A stretch of 64,000 nucleotides of DNA from Neoscytalidium dimidiatum. Lineage: Eukaryota; Ascomycota; Dothideomycetes; Botryosphaeriales; Botryosphaeriaceae. The notes beneath the pieces were generated by a model, which ran no database searches, was not told the origin of the DNA, and saw only the letters and a program-made list of their open reading frames with translations. The stretch lies in contig CM074695.1 of the NCBI GenBank assembly GCA_037367355.1, positions 4,092,001 through 4,156,000 on the forward strand, read 5' to 3'. Position 1 is the stretch's first letter. Every line of letters begins with the position of its first letter. Below, piece after piece: positions 57,492 to 64,000 of this stretch. The position numbers and the translations under genes are program-made.

Positions 57492-58418
57492 TGTTTCCCA
57501 CAGCTTTGTGCTTGCGGATCGGAGGAGCGGTCGGGTAGAGGGGAACGTATTGTTTTGTAAGGCGGCGTTTTATACGCAGCGGTCAAGCTCGAGGCCGGGT
57601 GGAGCGGGACGTCTTCGCGCGTCATGCAGGTACAATCGCGAGGTGTGGCATCGTCCGTCTGTGGTGGAACGTCCCGTCGTGCATGCAGCGGCACCGGTTA
57701 TGCGGAAGGCCTTATCATCGGAGAGCGGCGATTCCGCAGGATGGTCTTTGAAGCTCCTGCTTATCGTAGGCAAGATGGTCCGCTGTGGCTGATGGGTTTG
57801 CAGGATGGGATACGGCGCAGCCGAGGGGGTGGAGAAGAGGTTGGTGGAGACGTCGATAAGAGCTTATCTGCGCGGTAAGCAAATAATTCTTCTCCGTTGC
57901 TCCTTGTCTGGTATGTAGGCACGCGACACGTTTCCTTAATTATATTTCTCACTGAGTTACTCTCGCGTTCTGGTAGCCAGGACTCGTTTCGAAATTTGAA
58001 TGTGTCCCTCGTGGGCGTGACCCCTTAATCTCTTCTCCCTCTTGACCGCTCAATTAATCATCGCTGAGCCGGTTGTTTACCAACGCCTTTCAATTCTTAC
58101 CACGCGCGTATCCTGTTTCGACATTTCCAGGGCAGGCTTTGGCCAAATCAGGCTACAACGAAGGTATGAAAGGGACAAAATAGTTCAAATTTCATGATGA
58201 GTAAGGCTCTTACATCGTGTCTCTTATACTCATTTCCTATAATGACTAAGGTTAGACCTTGTCAAAAAGCAAACCCCTCCTCTCTCTTTTTTCTTTTAAG
58301 CTGAGTTACTTACTATCGTTTCTCATCCACATTATACAGTTTGCTCACCGCCAATATACTGCGAGAAGCTTCCCTTGCCTTGTAAGAACACAGCATGAGC
58401 CATTTGGTCGAAGTCTTT
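57492..58418. other. Intergenic region
   Basis: About 930 bp: the nuclease promoter on the left and the 3' flank of the AT-hook gene on the right. Nothing else is recognised. Confidence 0.4.
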
Positions 58419-59591
58419 TCAAGAAGGTTCCTCAGAGTCATCGCAGCTTGGCAGTAGTATCATCAACGTCGCAGTAGCATCAAGAACAATGCAAGGTGTA
58501 CCCGATTTGCGGCATTCCCTACAAGACCGGAGCCTCTCAGAGTCGATAGACCACCTAGACTTTTTTCCAAGTTCGACGTAGCTTGCCAGGCAATCATTGC
58601 TCTTCTTCTCCATCCAGCTCTTGAGCCTGAACGGCGCTCCGATTTGGCAGTGGGTAACGAAACGGAGAAAGTTCTCCCATTTGTCTGGCTCTTGTTCTTG
58701 GATCTGTTCCGCGTCCATCATGGCTCCACCGACTGCCAGGTGCACGAGAGGGAGTTTTGTTCCGTACTTGGTAAAGTGATATACTTTCTTGCGGCCTCTC
58801 TTCTTCAGGTTCCCAGCTGGCATATTGACGACAATGCTGTCGTCATCTATCTCACTCGATGCTAGCGGTTCCTTGTTCAGCCGTGGTTGTCCTCTCTTCT
58901 TCTTCGTTACACGGATGGCAGAGTGCTGATAGAGTTGTCCATCTTCATCATGCGCAAGGTCTGATTCCAAGACCGGGGTGGGATAGGAACTTTCGGAAGC
59001 GCAGTCCTCATGAAGCTTGACCGAGACATTGCGCTTTCTAGGGCGTCCACGCTTTCTCTTCAACGGAGGATTCCCCAGTTGATTTTGGACTGTATCATCC
59101 CATGCGGAGAATTCTCGCCTAGAAGAGAATGGGGAGGAGATGTTCAGTCGGCTAGAGCTTGGGAGTAGGCCGCCTTGAATCTCAGCTTTCTTATAGAAAT
59201 ATTCGGTGATGGCGGAATTTAGGTGCTGCTTCAAACGGGTAATTTCAGTCTTTTCCTCTTTGGGTGAGTTAACACATGCGATGCTTGTACGACCATGACG
59301 ACAATATACCGTTCAGACTTTTCTTCTCCCGCTCGATTGTTGCCCACTCACTCTCCTTCTCCCGTTCGAAAGCATGACGCTGAGCTGCTCTTTTTTAGTA
59401 GATTTTTCCTGTGGAATGCGAAGTGACCCACCGGCGAGCCGGAGCTTCTCGCGTTCAAGGTTGGCTTTTTCGTCTGCTGTTAGGCCTGCAGTGTGAGTCG
59501 TAAGCACTATTAAAATTCGACGGCAGAAATACGTACATATCGGTCCTTCTCTTGCAGTTGAGGAGAGATCTTCGTCGTTAAGTCCGTCCAT
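58419..59591 (-). CDS. AT-hook protein with basic/coiled-coil N-terminus (frameshift suspected)
   Basis: Probable exons are 59537-59591, 59310-59485 and 58419-59257. Exon 1 starts MDGLNDEDLSSTAREGPI. Exon 2 opens LTADEKANLEREKLRLAGGS and has RIPQEKSTKK at an A6 run (59391-59396 on the plus strand as T6). One frame over it continues RAAQRHAFEREKESEWATIE, which joins exon 3 as EEKTEITRLKQHLNSAI. The reading frame is continuous only if one more base is present in that run. Exon 3 carries AT-hook cores, KRKRGRPRKRN, KKKRGQPRLNK and KKRGRKK. The C-terminus has SCRECRKSGTPCIVLDA, a Cys motif seen in uncharacterised fungal proteins. Nuclear DNA binding is likely. It could be a sequencing error or a disabled gene. 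Confidence 0.6.
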
Positions 59592-60200
59592 GTTGCAGGT
59601 GTCGGTGGAGTTGGAGCTCGACGGCGCTCGTTTGCTGAGATAACCTTGGTAGCGCCACACGGGAAGGCGCGTGCGCACGTGCTCGGCAGGCGCTTTGCTT
59701 TATCTCGTCGTGGGAGCAGACAGGTCTGATGCTCTGCGTCCACACAAAATGTGGCTCTCTTGGTGCGAAATGACAGTGCTTGCACTCCTCTCTATGTAAC
59801 TGCCCATATACATGCCTCTCATGTCCTTGATAATAACCGCATCGAAGACGAGTATCAATCTCGGATCTCGCCGGGGCAGGGTCGAGCGTTATGCTCATGG
59901 TCGAGCCGAGTCGGCGTAATTCCCTCCGAGCAACACGGCACTGGAGCTCAAGAGCACTTCTAGCCTCGGTGTAGAACATAGCAATACTGAATGAAGCAGC
60001 CCCTGTCGCATCTACATTCTTCTATGGACTGTTCAGTCCTGCAATAATTTCTTTGCAGGTTGCTGTTACACTGCTTTTTGATCGGCTGTGTCCTCCGAGA
60101 GCTGTTTGTACACACAGACTTAATCGTGGCCGAATCGCTTAAGCGACTCCTGCATGTTTTGTTGCCTGGTCACCCCTCCATCTCACACTTTCCAGCATTT
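59592..60200. promoter_or_regulatory. Divergent region, AT-hook gene / HET gene
   Basis: About 610 bp between the two starts. It contains the 12-bp palindrome TCGCTTAAGCGA at 60135-60146; its 10-bp core recurs downstream of the HET gene at 62602-62611. Confidence 0.4.
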
Positions 60201-62415
60201 ATGACCTTTACCAACCTCATCGCCATGCAAAGCAATACTTGTGAAGTCTGCGCGCAGAGTTACATTTAGATTCTAATGTGTTGCGAAACGGGCTTCGGCC
60301 TGAATGGCAAGACGTTCTTCGTTCAGCCCAACAAGGCTGCTCATTCTGCAGTACTGTGTCCAAAGCTTTACGTCTTTTCCTTCCCCTTCCCATAACCTCT
60401 TTCGAGGTATTGCCTCCCGACGCGAAACTAGTGATACATTCTTCTGGTGAGAATGAAAAAGCGGTAATTTTGTGGGTACATTGGTCAAACATAAACGATG
60501 GCGTCACCAGCCGCAGCCTTAGGGTGTCTCGAGTCCGCATCGAGCTGTTCACGTTAATAGGTCCGCCATCATATCCTCCCATACTGCACTTCGAGTCTAG
60601 CTGACATGGATCATAGCGCAGCCTTCTCCTTGGCCAATAATCGGGGCTTGTAAACCCCTAGGGAACGAATTGTGCTTGGAAACTTGCATACAATACGTTC
60701 CAGGATGGATCGAATACTGCCAGAAAAACCATCCAGAATGTTATATCCCGACTGATACGCCACTGCCCACACGAGTTATCGATATTGGCCCGGAAAACGG
60801 AGACCGGGGTCCATACCTCTTTGAGTCTCGCGGGCACTGTGCGCCATATATTGCTCTGAGTCATTGCTGGGGCTCGTCACAACCCATACGCACATTGAAG
60901 GATAATTTACATCTTCATCTGGATGGAATTACTTGGGATTCATTCCCGGAGACTTTCAGAGACGCTCTCATGTTGACGCGTGGTCTCGGCCTTCGCTATA
61001 TCTGGATCGACTCTCTCTGCATTGTTCAAGATGACCGGGAAGACTGGGAACATGAAGCAGCACGAATGGCAGAAGTGTATGGAAACTCGTATCTGACTAT
61101 CGCCGCTTCCTCCTCCTCTGGTGCCAATACCGGCATTTTCAAGAAAACAGACCTCAAGGACACAATCACGTACGAGCTGAACGAGATCTCCGCGGATGGA
61201 TTTCCCGTCAGCATCTATGCCCGGGAGAGAGTTCAGCATATGAAGCCACCAGAGGCTCATCCTTTGCTCACTCGCGCTTGGACCTACCAGGAGCATCTTC
61301 TTGCCAAACGAGTCCTACAATTTAGCAAATTAGAACTAGTTTGGGAATGTAACATGGGGAATCACTGTTGCTGTACAGTGGGTGAGCTTGCCGGCGAGGT
61401 GAATGAGATGGGCACGGCGATTTCTCATGCATCATTCCCGAAGGACCTCAACGAAAAGTCGGACTTCTCCCGTCTGCTTCACTCGCGCTTCATCGGTTCC
61501 TACCTCGCGAATCTAGACCTACCTCCCTCTCGTTTGCCGGTCATCGCTATCCGGAACATGTGGGACTTGATGGTCGACCGATATATGAATCGAAACCTTA
61601 CGAAGCTTGAAGACTGTTGGAGCAAAAACTCGTATGCATCTGTATTCGTTGTCTGGTCTTCGTTTAGAAGAGAGCGAAGGAGCTAAACTACCCAGCGGCG
61701 CTAGCGCCGCGCTAAGCGTACTAAGCGTACTTGCCATAACAAAGACCGTCTTCCTGCTTTGGCCGGTGTGGCACATGAAGTACACAAAGTTGCCCGCAGC
61801 GATTATCTCGCCGGTCTATGGTGCCATGATATCTTTGCCGGACTACTTTGGTCTTGCACGTACAAAGATATCTCACAGATCCAAGGGGAGTGGAGGGCGC
61901 CTTCATGGTCATGGGCATCCGTTGAAAGCCATATAACCTCGAACTCGCACCGTATAGACAGGAGGAGCGACGGTTCCTGCGTTGAAATCCTGGGTGTAGA
62001 GTGTACGCCACGTACTATTGACCCGTTTGGAGCCGTCGGTGAAGGCGCATTTCTCCGCTTGAGGGGGAAACTCGTTAGTGCCGAGTTTGGATATGATGAC
62101 AACAGCTTCACCCCAGACCTCTGTATTCGAGAGGGATTCAAGCAAGGGTTCGAAAAAGACGCGCTGCGCTTGGCTCCAGAGCTAAAATTTCTGTATGAAG
62201 GAGACCGACTTCATTGCCTGCTTTTGTGGCGTCCTCCTAAGGATCCGTCCAGGTTTGCTGGGAGCCGTGCGCTTATGCTTGTGTTACGTGAAGTCTCTAG
62301 TCTAAGCGGTGGGCCAGTGCAGGGATTCAAAAGAGTAGGCATCATTACACAAGGGTTCCAAGAGTCTCAAGCTTGGTTTGTTGGTGTAGATGCCACGGAA
62401 TTAATCATAGTGTAG
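60201..62415 (+). CDS. HET-domain protein (heterokaryon incompatibility type), N-terminal frameshift suspected
   Basis: Likely exons are 60201-60560, 60617-61615 and 61745-62415; ATGs at 60201 and 60225 share a frame. The N-terminus reads MQSNTCEVCAQ, then meets TAG. One base over it continues LHLDSNVLRNGLRPEWQDVL and QQGCSFC, the expected CxxC...GCxFC start of HET proteins, so a base appears to be missing near 60257. Intron 1 (56 bp) restores SPWPIIGA. The HET domain is complete: YIALSHCWGSSQPIRTLKDN, SFPETFRDALMLTRGLGLRY, IWIDSLCIVQDDREDWEHEA and VYGNSYLTIAAS. The C-terminal HET-associated part has WRAPSWSWASVES. Intron 2 is 129 bp with a weak GTTGGA donor. Such proteins can trigger cell death after non-self recognition; this one may be inactive. 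Confidence 0.75.
61616..61744 (+). other. Unusually long intron with palindrome and tandem repeat
   Basis: This intron of the HET gene is 129 bp, against 46-60 bp for most others in the window. It contains the 16-bp perfect palindrome GCGGCGCTAGCGCCGC at 61695-61710. Next to it is CTAAGCGTA twice in tandem (61712-61729). Removing it joins TKLED to YRLPALAGVAHEV in frame. Confidence 0.5.
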
Positions 62416-62698
62416 TCATTTGAGGTCGTTGAGACGGCACACTTGGAATCTTACCGACAATGCCCTCTTACACAGGGTTGTACTCTAATCATATTGTTGC
62501 CATCTGCCATCAAAACTCCTTGAGGAGGATAATCTAGCGGACCCTAAGAGTTCTTCGTTGCACTCACGGCCTTTGCGGGTACTATGTTAGGCTTAGCGCT
62601 TCGCTTAAGCGGCAGCCGGTGCAATATGTCACTCCTGCATTCCTACTCCATTGCACCCACTAATTCTCCACCTGACACTACAGCCAGTATTTGACTAC
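62416..62698. other. Intergenic region after the HET gene
   Basis: No gene. It contains the palindrome CGCTTAAGCG at 62602-62611, also present upstream of the HET gene. Confidence 0.4.
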
Positions 62699-64000
62699 AT
62701 GCCATACGACACGGATCGGCTCGGTTACAGGAAACCTCGCAAGGTCAGCATGGTCGCCTCGCCGATAATGGCCGAAAACCCCATCACCAGACTCGGAGAT
62801 TCCCAGCTTCAGCCATCGACTGCAGGGTCTTTGACCCCTGCTCCTGCAGTATCCAACCGCTGTCCCTTTCTCGGTCTAGCTCGGGAGCTTCGAGATATGA
62901 TCTATGAACATCTGTTGGTCTTCGAAAAGGAGAACGAAACGACTATTTTGCCATGCAAAATCTCTCCGCACAGGATCATCCCGAATAAACGCAGGATGCT
63001 TATGACACCGAGTGGATACATGAGCTACGCGGTTCACCCTGACTCGGAGGTTCTGCGCCATTCAGTACTAAGCATCATGCAAGCTAGCCGTCGGATTTAC
63101 GATGAGGCCGCTGCCACATTCTACACCAAGAACCACTTCATCTTCCATACTCTACCAGCAGAGGAGACGTCTTCTGTTCCAACCTGTCATGCCTTTCTCA
63201 AGGATCGCTCGAAGTACGCCCTGGAGTACATCAAATCGATCGAGTTTGACGTTAACTTCAGGTGTGGAGACGGCCATTTGGATTCGCACGCGAAGCAGTA
63301 CGGAGCCGAGGTTGACTCCCTCGTCACCTTCGTCAACAAGAACCTGCCTGCACTGGAGCACATCACCGTCAACCTTAGCGGGTTACTTCCGGATGTCCGC
63401 GCTGCGCGTTGGACGTGGGCTGAGTTTCAACGCTCTTCTCTCTACCAGAAGGCCGCATTGTACTTCTGCCTCCTCGAACTGCGCAAGGTCAAGTCCCTGG
63501 GCATCCGCTATAGGTTTCTGGACGATATATGTTACGGGGACCTTATCACGAAAGAGATCCTGCCGTGCATGGTCTCCTCCGTCGGCTTCCTTCGTGCACA
63601 CATACTGTTGAATGGGCAGACGCTAGGCGTTAAGAACATCCGCATCCACCACCGCCACTGTGCATCTTTCACCTTCGGCACCTGGAAGAGGGTATTCGAG
63701 CGGGTCTACGTGGTTGAGTGTCATGATGACCAGCATGGAGAATCTTTGCTTCGGCCGGCCTTACGTCTTTCGCCTCTGAGGGAAGGCCTGGCAGCGCGAG
63801 CGAGGAGGAACGCCATTTTGTTACGGACTCAGATCGAGGTCTATCTTCATCGAAACGCATACCCACTCCGAGGCCACAATTACCCCGCCTTTCAGATACA
63901 CTCTGTGGACCCTAACTGGGAAACGGATCGCGATGTTTTGGACTGGGACGTTAATGACAATGCGGACAACGACAGCTTGAACGAGCTCGACATTAGCAGT
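62699..64000 (+). CDS. DUF7730/2EXR-like protein, 3' end beyond window
   Basis: An ATG at 62699 opens a frame that remains open for 434 codons to the window edge, so the end is missing. After a Ser/Pro-rich leader of about 60 residues comes CPFLGLARELRDMIYEHLLV, the typical start of fungal F-box-like 2EXR/DUF7730 proteins. Then come VLSIMQASRRIYDEAAATFY and KNHFIFHTLP, a usual second block. The middle contains KYALEYIKSIEFDV and LVTFVNKNLPALEHITVNL, again in the family style. No catalytic residues are visible. Members are numerous and uncharacterised in ascomycetes; an adaptor role is only a guess from the F-box-like start. There are no introns in the visible part. Confidence 0.8.
   Translation, partial: MPYDTDRLGYRKPRKVSMVASPIMAENPITRLGDSQLQPSTAGSLTPAPAVSNRCPFLGLARELRDMIYEHLLVFEKENETTILPCKISPHRIIPNKRRMLMTPSGYMSYAVHPDSEVLRHSVLSIMQASRRIYDEAAATFYTKNHFIFHTLPAEETSSVPTCHAFLKDRSKYALEYIKSIEFDVNFRCGDGHLDSHAKQYGAEVDSLVTFVNKNLPALEHITVNLSGLLPDVRAARWTWAEFQRSSLYQKAALYFCLLELRKVKSLGIRYRFLDDICYGDLITKEILPCMVSSVGFLRAHILLNGQTLGVKNIRIHHRHCASFTFGTWKRVFERVYVVECHDDQHGESLLRPALRLSPLREGLAARARRNAILLRTQIEVYLHRNAYPLRGHNYPAFQIHSVDPNWETDRDVLDWDVNDNADNDSLNELDISS

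Overview
The window is nuclear DNA of a filamentous ascomycete (Pezizomycotina). The evidence is the short GT-AG introns (mostly 46-60 bp) with CTGAC/CTAAC-type branch sites, a HET-domain gene, Zn2Cys6 regulators, an S1/P1 nuclease, a GPI-anchored aspartic protease and a multicopper oxidase. No species can be named from the sequence alone. Most intron-containing models were checked for phase, so each model's exon sum is a multiple of three and its joined protein reads through the family's conserved motifs. The exceptions are the pseudogenes and two frameshifted genes, which are described as such.

Layout. 0.7-3.8 kb: a BCAS3-like WD40 protein. 3.8-9.8 kb: about 6 kb without a supportable gene. 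9.8-11.3 kb: a five-exon seven-transmembrane protein. 11.3-16.5 kb: another gene-free stretch, holding a probable decayed tRNA. 16.5-26.7 kb: what looks like a partly decayed catabolic cluster. It has an intact phenol-hydroxylase-type FAD monooxygenase, an intact NAD(P)-binding epimerase-like protein and an intact aldehyde dehydrogenase. Between these lie three broken genes: a carotenoid-oxygenase/lignostilbene-dioxygenase family member, an alpha/beta hydrolase and a Zn2Cys6-type regulator.

29.5-37.1 kb: a small secreted protein of unknown function, an FSH1-type serine hydrolase, an EF1Bgamma-like glutathione S-transferase and a seven-exon secreted acid phosphatase. 37.8-41.5 kb: a membrane-anchored multicopper oxidase converging on a Zn2Cys6 regulator, with 31 bp between their stops. 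42.3-49.2 kb: a Dal5-like MFS permease and a 1340-aa hydantoinase/5-oxoprolinase, divergent from one intergenic region, which suggests uptake and ring opening of a cyclic amide. 50-52.4 kb: a possible small gene, a truncated zinc alcohol dehydrogenase pseudogene and a GFA-domain protein.

54.4-57.5 kb: a GPI-anchored aspartic protease converging on an S1/P1 nuclease. 58.4-59.6 kb: an AT-hook and coiled-coil nuclear protein with an apparent one-base frameshift in an A/T run. 60.2-62.4 kb: a HET-domain gene whose N-terminal Cys region needs a one-base shift to read through. 62.7-64 kb: the start of a DUF7730/2EXR-like protein that stays open to the window edge. The main points for follow-up are the decayed cluster at 16.5-26.7 kb, the permease-oxoprolinase pair, and the two frameshift sites beside the HET gene.
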